This document shows, piece by piece, positions 35,216 to 41,990 of a stretch of 64,000 nt of DNA (position 1 is the first letter of the stretch; each line of letters starts with the position of its first letter). The notes under the pieces are model-generated. The model searched no databases and had not been told where the DNA came from. It saw only the letters and a program-made list of their open reading frames with translations. The DNA comes from Phascolarctobacterium sp. (lineage in GTDB: Bacteria; Bacillota; Negativicutes; Acidaminococcales; Acidaminococcaceae). The position numbers were made by a program, and so were the translations under genes. The DNA lies in the NCBI GenBank assembly GCA_030540395.1, contig JAUNWI010000002.1, forward strand, positions 1-64,000, in the 5' to 3' direction.

Positions 35216-35411
35216 AATCAGGACCTCCCAAAAGTTAAGGTTTCTTTGGAAAAAGAAAGACTCTTTTCTGTTGGCTATAGTTTATCGAAAAACTAGGAAA
35301 TAGTCAAGTGAAGAATCTGAAAACAATGAAAACAGGAAGTCACTTTCTTTATTTACTTTATTCTGCTATAATATTCGTGGGAGTATTTGTAAATGCTATG
35401 GAGGCAAGAAA

Positions 35412-36308
35412 ATGAGCTATATTAGGCAAGAAGCTTTAGTAAAAGGCAATAGACTATTAGCATTTCCTGATAATTATATTGTGATAGATATAGAGACTAC
35501 TGGATTAAGTCCGGTGCAGGATGAGATTACTGAAATTGCTGCTATAAAGTATCGCCATAATCGTAAGGTAGAAGAGTTTGTGACTTTGGTGAAGCCTGAG
35601 GGAGAGATTTCTCCCTTTATCACTAAATTGACAGGCATCAGCAAGGAAACTGTGGCTGATGCGCCGAGCATCGATGAAGTGATTGAGGGTTTTGCACGCT
35701 TTGTCGGCGAGGATATTTTGGTGGGTCACAATGTGGCCTTTGACATCAGTTTTTTGTCGAACAAGCTGGAAAATTGCTGTGGCTTGGGCTTATTCAATGA
35801 TTATGTGGATGTGATGCGCCTTTCCCGGGACAAGCTGCCGTTTTTGGGCAATCCCAAGCAAACAGTATTGGCTAAATATTTCAGCATTACTGTGGAAGGT
35901 GCTCACAGAGCAACAGTGGACTGCGAGATTTGCAACAAGTGTTATCAAAAGCTGAAGCAGCTCTATATTCCGGGCTATGAGCTGCCGCCGGAGGCACAGC
36001 TGCTCAAGGCTACGGAGTCAGCCTTGGCGGCTAAACCTTTCGCTGGCAAGCGTGTAGCCTTTTTGGGCGTACTGGAGGGCTTGGATAGCAAAAATTTAGT
36101 GGAGCTGGTGCAAGCTTTGGGCGCCGAGGTGGTAAAGAAAATTAGCTCAGCCTTGGATATGGTTATCGTGGGGACGGGGGATGAGTCCGTCTGTACTAGC
36201 AAGGAGATGCTGCAGGTGCTGGAGCTGAAAAACCAGGGCGCAGCGGTGGCGATGCTGAAGGATAGCGTGTTTGTAAAGTCTTTGCAGAGTCGTGGATGGG
36301 TAGAGTAG
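35412..36308 (+). CDS. DnaQ-type DEDDh exonuclease with C-terminal BRCT domain
   Basis: Protein of 298 residues. The exonuclease domain has D26 and E28 (VIDIETTG), HNVAFD near residue 110 and HRATVD near 157. A BRCT domain follows at about 215-298 (FAGKRVAFLGVLEGLDSKNL, GAEVVKKIS, DMVIVG). It is like the DNA polymerase III epsilon-type stand-alone exonucleases of Firmicutes; the BRCT part suggests recruitment to DNA ends or repair partners. It is not the replicative PolC exonuclease. Confidence 0.9.
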   Translation: MSYIRQEALVKGNRLLAFPDNYIVIDIETTGLSPVQDEITEIAAIKYRHNRKVEEFVTLVKPEGEISPFITKLTGISKETVADAPSIDEVIEGFARFVGEDILVGHNVAFDISFLSNKLENCCGLGLFNDYVDVMRLSRDKLPFLGNPKQTVLAKYFSITVEGAHRATVDCEICNKCYQKLKQLYIPGYELPPEAQLLKATESALAAKPFAGKRVAFLGVLEGLDSKNLVELVQALGAEVVKKISSALDMVIVGTGDESVCTSKEMLQVLELKNQGAAVAMLKDSVFVKSLQSRGWVE

Positions 36309-36325
36309 ATTTATATATGAAAAAA

Positions 36326-36360
36326 ATGAGCAGTGAGGCAGACTTTGCTTCACTGCTCAT
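36326..36360. terminator. Bidirectional terminator between exonuclease and helical protein
   Basis: ATGAGCAGTGAGGC pairs with GCTTCACTGCTCAT (one G-T pair) around AGACTTT. Confidence 0.85.
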
Positions 36361-36850
36361 CTTTATTTTTATTATGCCGGAGTGTCTTAACCAACGGGTC
36401 ATAACCTAAATCATATAATAATTCGTTGGTGTCCATGGTGGTAAGGCCGCCGTTAATAGCAAAAATAATCACATCATCCCATTCATCCTTGGCATAGAGG
36501 GTACTGAATTTGGCATATTTTAAGGCATTGTCCGTTTCTTCAAGGGTCAGCTTGCCTGCGATGGCTAGAGCAATGAGCTTGTTGCGGTCGAATTGCTTAT
36601 CGTGGGAGAGAATATGCCTTGCTTGGGTGCGTTCGAAGCTGCTTTGGGCGGCGATGACATTGGCTGGGACGCCATGAGCTTTGGCGCAAGCAAGCAGATA
36701 ATCGATAGGGTCAGGGAATTGCAAAGCGTCGCAATTATCCTTGAAAAATTTGCGTAAGGCTTCGTTATTGGACTTCTTTTGATCCAGCTTGACCTTGTTG
36801 GCTTCGTTGCGTAAATAATTAGTATCCTTGGCCACTATACTCACTTCCAT
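36350..36850 (-). CDS. Small helical protein next to a Ser/Thr kinase
   Basis: Protein of 166 residues, mostly helical, charged, no membrane segment. The last 70 residues (RNKLIALAIAGKLTLEETDN, then STLYAKDEWDDVIIFAINGG and DTNELLYDLGYDPL) resemble the C-terminal domain of a group of XRE-type proteins common in gut Firmicutes beside Hanks-type kinases. The residues before it may be a degenerate helix-turn-helix (VIAAQSSFERTQARHILSHD). That resemblance is from memory, not a search. The 3' end overlaps the terminator. Start ATG 36850 or GTG 36835, which has the better ribosome-binding site (GGAAGTGAG). Confidence 0.6.
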   Translation of the reverse strand: MEVSIVAKDTNYLRNEANKVKLDQKKSNNEALRKFFKDNCDALQFPDPIDYLLACAKAHGVPANVIAAQSSFERTQARHILSHDKQFDRNKLIALAIAGKLTLEETDNALKYAKFSTLYAKDEWDDVIIFAINGGLTTMDTNELLYDLGYDPLVKTLRHNKNKDEQ

Positions 36851-36854
36851 TCTC

Positions 36855-36872
36855 TCGTGGTATAATTATAGT
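36855..36872. promoter_or_regulatory. Shared palindromic -10 region of two divergent genes
   Basis: TATAATTATA can be read as a -10 box on both strands, between the helical protein (minus) and the kinase (plus), whose start codons are only about 46 bp apart. Polymerase could serve only one direction at a time, so the pair may be reciprocally expressed. No matching -35 boxes were identified. Confidence 0.5.
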
Positions 36873-36896
36873 ATCACAATCCGGGGAGCTTGTAAA

Positions 36897-38321
36897 ATGA
36901 GTCATGCTGCTGCTTTTATTTTACAAAAATATATTGTGCTCAAAACACTCAAGAAGTCTGATTTGGGGACCACGGAGCTTGTCTTGGGGCGGGACCAGAA
37001 GGTTTATGTGCGGAAGTGCCTTCATAACGCTGCCTATCCGGTAGAGGCTGTGCGTGGTCTTAAGCATAAAAATTTATCCCATATTATTCATGCAGTGGCA
37101 GCTGAGGATAAGGCATATCTCATTGAGGAATATTTTGAGGGCGAGACCTTGGACACTGTGCTCGGGAAAAAGGGCTGTCTGGATGAAAAGAGTGTTATAG
37201 CTGTTGCAGAGCAGATTTGTGATGCATTGCTGTATCTGCATCAGCATAATTTGGTGCATCGTGATGTGAAGCCGGCCAATATTTTGCGCCAGAGCAATGG
37301 TCAGATACGACTTATAGATTTGGGTTCTGTGCGCTTGGGCATTGCTCACGGGGCGGGGGACACAGTGGCGCTGGGTACGCAAGGCTATGCGGCACCGGAG
37401 CAGTATGGACTAGAGACTACGGATTTTCGTGCGGATGTGTATGCCTTGGGCGTGACCATGAAGGAGCTTTTGGGAGCTGGCTACGAGGGATGCTTGAATG
37501 ATGTCATCGACGGTTGTACGCGTTTCATGCGGGGCTATCGCTATGATTCTATTGCCAAGGTCAAGCGTGCGCTGTTTTTTGCGAAGTATTATAACTCTTT
37601 GCGTATGGCAGGGATAGGGCTGCTTGTAACAGTGCTTGGTATTGGGGCATATTGTTATCTTCGACCGGCCCCAGAAAGACCATTGCCTGTGCCAAAGCCA
37701 GTGGAAGAGACTGCGCCTGTGGTGGAGCCAAAGAAGCAGGAAACAAAGAAGCCTACAGATGCGCGGGATAAGTCCAAGGCAGAGCCAGCAGACAAGGTGC
37801 AGACTGAGCAGACAAAGCCTGTGGCACCACCTGAAGTAACGCCTCAGCCACAAGCTAAGCTACAGCTGGAAGTAAAGGCTGCCAATTTGAGCTTTTATAA
37901 ATTACCGGAGCATCCCTCGAATAGAATGCTTATTGATGAGGCCAAGGCGAAGGGAGCATGGCCTGTAAGCAGCAATTCTAGTACGGCATTGCCCTATTGG
38001 GAAATAATCAGCAAGGGAGATTTAATCAATCCCACATTTACTTTTCAGTTTCACGGCATCGCTGTTAAGGGACGGAATATGCAATATGGTGACAGCATTA
38101 GTCAAAAAAGCTGGAGCGTGGATAATCCCGGCGGTTGGTCGACCACAGTGCGTTTGGTGGAAAAAGGTACTGTATCAGGTTCACGCAAGCTATACTTGGT
38201 CAATGTGCAGAAATGGTTTTGTTTCACCGGTGCAGCCAATCCAACTGTGACCCTGACTGTGCAGGCCGACAATGCCGAAACCACAATAAAAGAATATACT
38301 ATTACAATATCAGACTTTTGA
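36897..38321 (+). CDS. Transmembrane Ser/Thr protein kinase with extracytoplasmic domain
   Basis: Protein of 474 residues. The cytoplasmic kinase domain (about 10-230) has K40 (YVRK), E50, HRDVKPANI (121-129), DLG instead of DFG (141-143) and GTQGYAAPEQ (160-169). The glycine loop is not recognisable. One membrane helix at about 236-255 is followed by a Pro/Lys/Glu-rich linker (256-350) and a C-terminal beta-rich domain (about 360-474) that resembles no PASTA repeat. It would sit outside the membrane as a sensor. ATG 36897 follows GGGGAG; a longer in-frame start at 36828 would overlap the promoter region. Diverges from the helical protein above. Confidence 0.88.
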   Translation: MSHAAAFILQKYIVLKTLKKSDLGTTELVLGRDQKVYVRKCLHNAAYPVEAVRGLKHKNLSHIIHAVAAEDKAYLIEEYFEGETLDTVLGKKGCLDEKSVIAVAEQICDALLYLHQHNLVHRDVKPANILRQSNGQIRLIDLGSVRLGIAHGAGDTVALGTQGYAAPEQYGLETTDFRADVYALGVTMKELLGAGYEGCLNDVIDGCTRFMRGYRYDSIAKVKRALFFAKYYNSLRMAGIGLLVTVLGIGAYCYLRPAPERPLPVPKPVEETAPVVEPKKQETKKPTDARDKSKAEPADKVQTEQTKPVAPPEVTPQPQAKLQLEVKAANLSFYKLPEHPSNRMLIDEAKAKGAWPVSSNSSTALPYWEIISKGDLINPTFTFQFHGIAVKGRNMQYGDSISQKSWSVDNPGGWSTTVRLVEKGTVSGSRKLYLVNVQKWFCFTGAANPTVTLTVQADNAETTIKEYTITISDF

Positions 38322-38326
38322 TTTTC

Positions 38327-38358
38327 AAGGCTTGGCCCGCTGTGGCCAGGCCTTTTGT
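38327..38358 (+). terminator. Terminator after the kinase gene
   Basis: AAGGCTTGGCC pairs with GGCCAGGCCTT (one mismatch) around CGCTGT, followed by TTTTGTGT. Confidence 0.82.
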
Positions 38359-38372
38359 GTCTTTTAAGGCAC
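38352..38372 (+). repeat. Left 21-bp direct repeat of the small cassette
   Basis: CTTTTGTGTCTTTTAAGGCA followed by C matches 39751-39771 at 19 of 21 bases. It overlaps the tail of the kinase terminator. Confidence 0.75.
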
Positions 38373-38507
38373 AAAATAATGCGAAATATGTATTATACTA
38401 TGCTCAAAGGTCAGTGAAGCAGGAAATACATCCTTCTCAAAGGGCTTTTGTCGTGTATCTTGGATATATGTCCGATATGTTGGGCAGTCAGGGTACGGGG
38501 TCTGTAC

Positions 38508-38513
38508 TATAAT
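38508..38513 (+). promoter_or_regulatory. -10 box before the HTH gene
   Basis: TATAAT in TACTATAATAAAG. No good -35 lies at 17 bp. The likely transcription start just after this box favours the start codon at 38538 over the in-frame ATG at 38520. Confidence 0.45.
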
Positions 38514-38537
38514 AAAGATATGAATAGGAATGTGGCT

Positions 38538-38753
38538 ATGTTTACGAATGAATACAAAAAAATTGGTTTAAACATCCTATGTGCACGCCGTCTCAAAGGG
38601 CTATCGCAGGAGGAGTTAGCTGTGAAATCGGGCGTTTCTCGCTCAAGAATTTCTGATTTGGAGCGTGGCAAGGATGTTTGCAAGCTGGATACATTGATGC
38701 TTCTGGCCCAGGCGCTGGACATGGATTATCGAGATTTATTAAAAAGTGAATGA
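38538..38753 (+). CDS. XRE-family HTH DNA-binding protein
   Basis: Protein of 71 residues made almost wholly of one Cro/CI-type helix-turn-helix (IGLNILCARRLKGLSQEELA, then VSRSRISDLERGK). Such single-domain proteins usually repress their own operon, for example in mobile or toxin-antitoxin units. It leads a run of small same-strand genes. AGGAATG is a weak ribosome-binding site for ATG 38538; the next gene follows after 15 bp. Confidence 0.85.
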   Translation: MFTNEYKKIGLNILCARRLKGLSQEELAVKSGVSRSRISDLERGKDVCKLDTLMLLAQALDMDYRDLLKSE

Positions 38754-38768
38754 GGAGAGTGTTGAAGT

Positions 38769-39152
38769 ATGGATACACTGCAGGTAAAAGAAACTTGGAA
38801 ACAAAAATTTTTTTCCACTAAAGGAAGAATCAATCGTTTAAATTATTTATTGGGTAGCATTGCCTTACAACTAATAGCAAGTGTTGCCCAATTCATGAGT
38901 ATAACCGCACTTACTCTTATGGGAATGGATTCAGCAATTATAGGGGGACTGTTACTGTTATTAATTGTTGCTTTGGTTCTAGCATGTATCTGTAGCGGGA
39001 TATGTTTAACGATAAAAAGATGGCATGACTTGAATAAATCTGGTTGGTATACTTTGCTATGCATCTTAATTATACCAGCTATTTACATTATTTTTGCTAA
39101 AGGTACTGATGGCCCGAATAATTATGGACCGAAGCCGACTAGTGATAACTAA
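38769..39152 (+). CDS. DUF805 family membrane protein
   Basis: Protein of 127 residues with three to four membrane segments. It carries the DUF805 marks: FSTKGRINRLNYLLGS near the N-terminus, KRWHDLNKSGWYTLL in the middle and GTDGPNNYGP at the end. The family is widespread and without known function; it often lies beside phage or stress-type genes. GAGGAGAG precedes the ATG. The gene is AT-rich compared with the flanking core genes. Confidence 0.85.
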   Translation: MDTLQVKETWKQKFFSTKGRINRLNYLLGSIALQLIASVAQFMSITALTLMGMDSAIIGGLLLLLIVALVLACICSGICLTIKRWHDLNKSGWYTLLCILIIPAIYIIFAKGTDGPNNYGPKPTSDN

Positions 39153-39166
39153 GTGGGAGGGTAATC

Positions 39167-39382
39167 ATGGATGAGCTATACTTATGTCTTTATATTTTTT
39201 TAGGCTATAATGCTAATCAATATTTGCGTAGACATTTGTTGGGACAGGTAGGGGTGATTTACTTTGATACAGGTCGTTATATCTTAAAAGAAATCTTCTA
39301 TGGATTCTTTCTGGGATTTATTACTATCCCGCTAGCCGTTATAGTTTTTCTGTTTAGGAGTTTGCTTTCCGGTAAATCATAA
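39167..39382 (+). CDS. Small membrane protein of unknown function
   Basis: A 71-residue protein with one clear C-terminal membrane helix (FLGFITIPLAVIVFLF) and a Tyr-rich N-terminal half. No family recognised. GGGAGG 8 bp before the ATG and a 14-bp gap after the DUF805 gene suggest it is really translated in the same operon. Confidence 0.55.
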   Translation: MDELYLCLYIFLGYNANQYLRRHLLGQVGVIYFDTGRYILKEIFYGFFLGFITIPLAVIVFLFRSLLSGKS

Positions 39383-39405
39383 GGAAAGCAGGAAGGCAAT
39401 TAGCT

Positions 39406-39555
39406 ATGTTGAAGCAATTAACTAGAATAATATGTTTGTTAACAATATTGCTATCATTTTCTGCTGCTTCTATGTACCTAGATGAAGAAGTAAATAGACA
39501 GGCTAAACAAAAATTAGATGATATTTTTGGCAAAGGTGCAAGTGATAATCTTTAA
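39406..39555 (+). CDS. Small secreted or membrane-anchored peptide
   Basis: A 49-residue reading frame from ATG 39406: MLKQLTRIICLLTILLSFSA, then ASMYLDEEVNRQAKQKLDD and GKGASDNL before the stop. The first 22 residues form a signal-peptide-like hydrophobic stretch; the rest is a short charged helix. AGGAAGG lies 8-14 bp upstream. No family recognised. It continues the small-gene run, 23 bp after the membrane protein. Confidence 0.5.
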   Translation: MLKQLTRIICLLTILLSFSAASMYLDEEVNRQAKQKLDDIFGKGASDNL

Positions 39556-39570
39556 TTTAGAGGTATCACC

Positions 39571-39744
39571 TTGGAAATCAAAAAGTTGATTAACACTTTG
39601 ATGGGCAAAAAGCACGATTATTGCGAGGGCTGTCATCGCATGGCTGACTTAAATCGTGTTGAAGTTAGTAGCTATGCTGGTAAACAAAGCTACTAATACT
39701 TGTGTGAAACCTGCGAAAGGCTAGAGGGATTTAAAAAATATTAA
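39571..39744 (+). pseudogene. Small zinc-ribbon protein interrupted by an in-frame TAA
   Basis: From TTG 39571 (AGAGGT 6-8 bp upstream) the frame reads LEIKKLINTLMGKKHDYCEG, then CHRMADLNRVEVSSYAGKQSY, then TAA at 39694-39696, then YLCETCERLEGFKKY and the final stop at 39742. The two cysteine pairs (CEGC and CETC) needed to bind zinc lie on opposite sides of the TAA. Either this is a nonsense-mutated pseudogene, or the stop is read through. An internal ATG at 39601 is a second possible start. Confidence 0.6.
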
Positions 39745-39750
39745 ATCTGG

Positions 39751-39771
39751 CTTTTGTGCCTTATAAGGCAC
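39751..39771 (+). repeat. Right 21-bp direct repeat of the small cassette
   Basis: CTTTTGTGCCTTATAAGGCA followed by C, 19 of 21 matches to 38352-38372. In this copy GTGCCTTATAAGGCAC (39756-39771) is a perfect 16-bp palindrome. Confidence 0.75.
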
Positions 39772-39815
39772 CTATTTCCTCAAAAATAGATTATAATTGT
39801 AATACAACCTGTGAT

Positions 39816-39862
39816 TTTTAGGGGCCAAATTGAAAGAAATGAGCTTAAAATGGCCCCTAAAA
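39816..39862. repeat. Left boundary hairpin with TTAGGGGCCA arms
   Basis: TTTTAGGGGCCA (39816-39827) pairs perfectly with TGGCCCCTAAAA (39851-39862), 12 bp around a 23-nt loop. The arms match the hairpin at 40484-40526, about 650 bp away. Confidence 0.85.
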
Positions 39863-39878
39863 TTTATTAAAATTGCTA

Positions 39879-39907
39879 TTGCGTTTTAATAATGGTTATG
39901 GTACAAT
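39879..39907 (+). promoter_or_regulatory. Promoter of the leader and orphan-gene unit
   Basis: TTGCGT (39879-39884), 17-bp spacer, TACAAT (39902-39907). Predicted transcription start near 39914, some 220 nt before the orphan gene. Confidence 0.6.
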
Positions 39908-39913
39908 ACCCAA

Positions 39914-40135
39914 ACAACAGAATAGTAAGAAAGTAGGGTTGCCTAGTGCAGCTTTTACCTTCCGTTTGACAACTAAAGCGAGTAAAAGGCTTTGGTGTTC
40001 GTTATGAATGAGTTCACACTGTAAGTGTGTCCAAATGTCAGATGGAGGGCTTTTTTATTGCCTCCAATGACAAAAGCTCTATGAGTGGTTCATAGAGCAG
40101 TAGTTAATTTTGTGTTTTGTTTGGAGGTGTTATTT
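39914..40135 (+). ncRNA. Structured leader with competing terminator and antiterminator stems
   Basis: CCTTCCGTTTGACA (39958-39971) can pair over all 14 bases, with four G-U pairs, with TGTCAGATGGAGGG (40036-40049), which is followed by CTTTTTT: a terminator-like form. The same 40036-40048 strand can pair instead with CCTCC (40061-40065) and TGACA (40068-40072), freeing the transcript. GCTTTTAC (39951-39958) also pairs with GTAAAAGGC (39982-39990), and 9-bp hairpin GCTCTATGA/TCATAGAGC (40076-40098) stands before the ribosome-binding site. This is attenuator or riboswitch architecture. It matches no riboswitch class I recognise. Confidence 0.55.
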
Positions 40136-40438
40136 ATGTATTACGAAAAATTAATTCATCTTCTTGAAAGCGAGGCTTCCGATGAGGAAATCATCGATTG
40201 CGCCTGCCTGATGGGGCCCCACGAGCTCTGCCCCAGCAGGGTCGAGTTGTTTGTTTTCTACTTCCTTGAGGATAAGGAGGATGAGCTGATCTGGCGTGTT
40301 CTTCACGGGAGTGAGGATATCGCCTATGGCGCGGCTTATTTCCTTGCTTGGAAGTACGATCTGTTAGGGCTCTTTTTCAAAGAGTTCGACTTGGTCAAGG
40401 CCAGGGGGCGGCTCAACCAGTTAGGGTGGTTCGCCTAA
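40136..40438 (+). CDS. Orphan 100-residue acidic protein
   Basis: Starts at ATG 40136 (GGAGGTG 7 bp upstream); MYYEKLIHLLESEASDEEII, ending GRLNQLGWFA. It is acidic, helical, with Cys and Trp residues and no membrane span. No family recognised. It uses AGG, GGG, CTC and GTC far more than the ribosomal and metabolic genes, suggesting acquisition. It is the only gene between the two matched hairpins and is preceded by a long structured leader. A perfect GTCACCC/GGGTGAC hairpin follows its stop. Confidence 0.55.
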   Translation: MYYEKLIHLLESEASDEEIIDCACLMGPHELCPSRVELFVFYFLEDKEDELIWRVLHGSEDIAYGAAYFLAWKYDLLGLFFKEFDLVKARGRLNQLGWFA

Positions 40439-40441
40439 CTG

Positions 40442-40459
40442 GTCACCCTTATGGGTGAC
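40442..40459 (+). terminator. Short hairpin after the orphan gene
   Basis: GTCACCC TTAT GGGTGAC, a perfect 7-bp stem, begins right after the stop. No T-run follows, so it may stabilise the RNA rather than end it. Confidence 0.5.
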
Positions 40460-40483
40460 TCGATCATTATTTATTCTTGAAAC

Positions 40484-40526
40484 TTAGGGGCCAAACTAAG
40501 ATATTTTTGCTCAGTCTGGCCCCTAA
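40484..40526. repeat. Right boundary hairpin with TTAGGGGCCA arms
   Basis: TTAGGGGCCA (40484-40493) pairs with TGGCCCCTAA (40517-40526), extended by ACT/AGT inside. The arms are the same as the hairpin at 39816-39862; loops differ. Confidence 0.85.
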
Positions 40527-40554
40527 ATTTGCTCGATGTACGCATTAAGGCAAC

Positions 40555-40582
40555 AAAAAAGTTCGCATCAGATGATGCGAAC
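40555..40582 (-). terminator. Terminator of the tRNA-Arg gene
   Basis: On the minus strand, GTTCGCATCA pairs with TGATGCGAAC (perfect 10 bp, 2-nt loop) followed by TTTTTT. It lies 16 bp after the tRNA 3' end. Confidence 0.92.
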
Positions 40583-40597
40583 CTACGTCTAAATATT

Positions 40598-40674
40598 TGG
40601 TGACCTCAGCAGGACTCGAACCTGCGACCTTTTGATTCGTAGTCAAACGCTCTATCCAGCTGAGCTATGAGGCC
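40598..40674 (-). tRNA. tRNA-Arg (anticodon ACG)
   Basis: The minus strand folds into a full 77-nt cloverleaf: acceptor GGCCTCA with TGAGGTC (one G-U), D arm with AGCTCAGCTGGATAGAGC, anticodon stem TTTGA/TCAAA around CTACGAA (anticodon ACG, for CGT), T arm AGGTTCGAGTCCT-like, and genome-encoded CCA. The A at position 34 would be edited to inosine by TadA. It lies about 50 bp before lgt on the same strand. Confidence 0.96.
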
Positions 40675-40727
40675 ACATGGTGCTTCTTCAAGCAACGCTA
40701 ATATTATAGCGAAGAGAAGCCGTTTTG

Positions 40728-41543
40728 TCAACGACTTTTTTTCTGTTTTTTGGCAGCGGTTGCAGGCTGCCCCTGGTGCTTCTCCTTCCAACCGCAGTAA
40801 AGGAACAATACAAGCAAAATCAAGAAAATGCCAAGGCTTGTAGCCTGGGCGGACTTCAGCCCAAAGAGCCAAGGCTCGGCGTAGTCGCCTCGCAGCATTT
40901 CGAGGAAAAAGCGCACTACAGAGTACAGCATACCATACATGCACAGCGCTTGGCCGCGGGCGTGATTCGTAGTACGGAATAAGAGCAGCAGTACGAAGAT
41001 GACTACATCCAACTGGCCCTCCCACACCTCGGCGGGCCAGAGGGGCTGGGTACCGTAGGTTTTGTAGGCCAGCGTTCCCTCCGGATACAGCAGGCCAAAG
41101 TTACCGCCCGTAGGCGTACCAAAGGCGTCACCGTTGAGCAAATTGGCCATACGGCCGATGGCCTGGCCAATCAAAAGCGACGGGGACACAATATCGCCGA
41201 AGGTCAGCCAATCAATATCGTGCAGCTTGCAGTAGGCGATACCCGCGGCAATGCCTGCCAGCATGCCGCCCTGCACGGCCATACCGCCCTGCCACACGAA
41301 GGGGATCTCCAAAAGGTGCTCGCTATAATAATCCCAATCGAAAAAGAACACATCCCACAGGCGTCCGCCGATGAGTCCGGCAAAGCCGCCGTAAATGCCG
41401 ATGTCCAGCACATGCTCGTGCCAGCGTCCGTCCTGCTTTGCTAGAAAATAGGCTGTACCGGTAGCCAGGAAAATGGCCATACATAAAACTAATCCGTACA
41501 TGCGCACAGGAAAATCGCCGATATAAAATAAATATTGATGCAT
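40728..41543 (-). CDS. lgt: Prolipoprotein diacylglyceryl transferase
   Basis: Membrane protein of 271 residues with about seven hydrophobic segments. It transfers diacylglycerol to the lipobox Cys of prolipoproteins such as the MetQ and solute-binding proteins in this window. The Lgt signature (GRMANLLNGDAFG near residue 130), the N-terminal MYGLVLCMAIF and the conserved GGLIGGRL-like FAGLIGGRLW segment are visible. A Lys-rich tail closes it. Divergent from glyQ. Confidence 0.95.
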   Translation of the reverse strand: MHQYLFYIGDFPVRMYGLVLCMAIFLATGTAYFLAKQDGRWHEHVLDIGIYGGFAGLIGGRLWDVFFFDWDYYSEHLLEIPFVWQGGMAVQGGMLAGIAAGIAYCKLHDIDWLTFGDIVSPSLLIGQAIGRMANLLNGDAFGTPTGGNFGLLYPEGTLAYKTYGTQPLWPAEVWEGQLDVVIFVLLLLFRTTNHARGQALCMYGMLYSVVRFFLEMLRGDYAEPWLFGLKSAQATSLGIFLILLVLFLYCGWKEKHQGQPATAAKKQKKSR

Positions 41544-41699
41544 AATCTGCCTCCAGAAAAATTAGATTAACAGTATATCTGTCGTGCTACAAGAGCAGTC
41601 GAAATTTCGCTCAGGTATTTATTGTAACACATTCAAGAAAAATATTCAGCCATAAAACTGTGAAAATTGTTGCTTGGTCGCTATTCTTTTCATATATCC

Positions 41700-41728
41700 T
41701 TGACAAAACTCCTAGGGTTTTATATACT
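41700..41728 (+). promoter_or_regulatory. Promoter of glyQS
   Basis: TTGACA (41700-41705), 17-bp spacer, TATACT (41723-41728); transcription would start near 41735, at the head of the T-box leader. Confidence 0.8.
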
Positions 41729-41734
41729 ATTTGT

Positions 41735-41951
41735 TAAGCTAAGAAGAAGAGGAGTAGCCTGCAAAATTAGCGAGCCGTGAGGGTGCAAGACGGCGCAGCG
41801 GGTGAAGGCGCTTTGGAGCTGCAAAAGCATATGATTGAGGCGGGCTGCCTTTGGCAGTCAAGCAGGGTGGAACCGCGGAGTTCGCACAAATAGCAAGATG
41901 AGCATCTCCGTCCCTGTAACATTTGTGTTACCGGGACGCAGGTGCTTTTTT
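41735..41951 (+). promoter_or_regulatory. T-box riboswitch upstream of glyQS
   Basis: The leader has a GA-rich start (AGAGGAGTAG), the distal stem I pattern AGCGAG...GGGTGC, the nearly invariant AGGGTGGAACCGCG (41864-41877) that binds the tRNA acceptor end, and then a large terminator: GCATCTCCGTCCCTGTAAC pairs with GTTACCGGGACGCAGGTGC, followed by TTTTTT (41902-41951). Uncharged tRNA-Gly would favour antitermination. A GGC triplet at 41807-41809 is a candidate specifier codon, not proven. Confidence 0.92.
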
Positions 41952-41990
41952 CATACCCTCGTCTTTGTAACCAGTATTAGGAGGCAGAAC

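Noticed and set aside
40606-41025. Minus-strand frame of 139 codons over lgt and the tRNA
   Set aside because: It runs through a complete tRNA-Arg gene and its terminator-proximal region and overlaps lgt in another frame.
41735-41990. Long glyQ start at 41835
   Set aside because: The extension would translate the T-box antiterminator and terminator. The family N-terminus begins at MDFQTII, with AGGAGG just before it.
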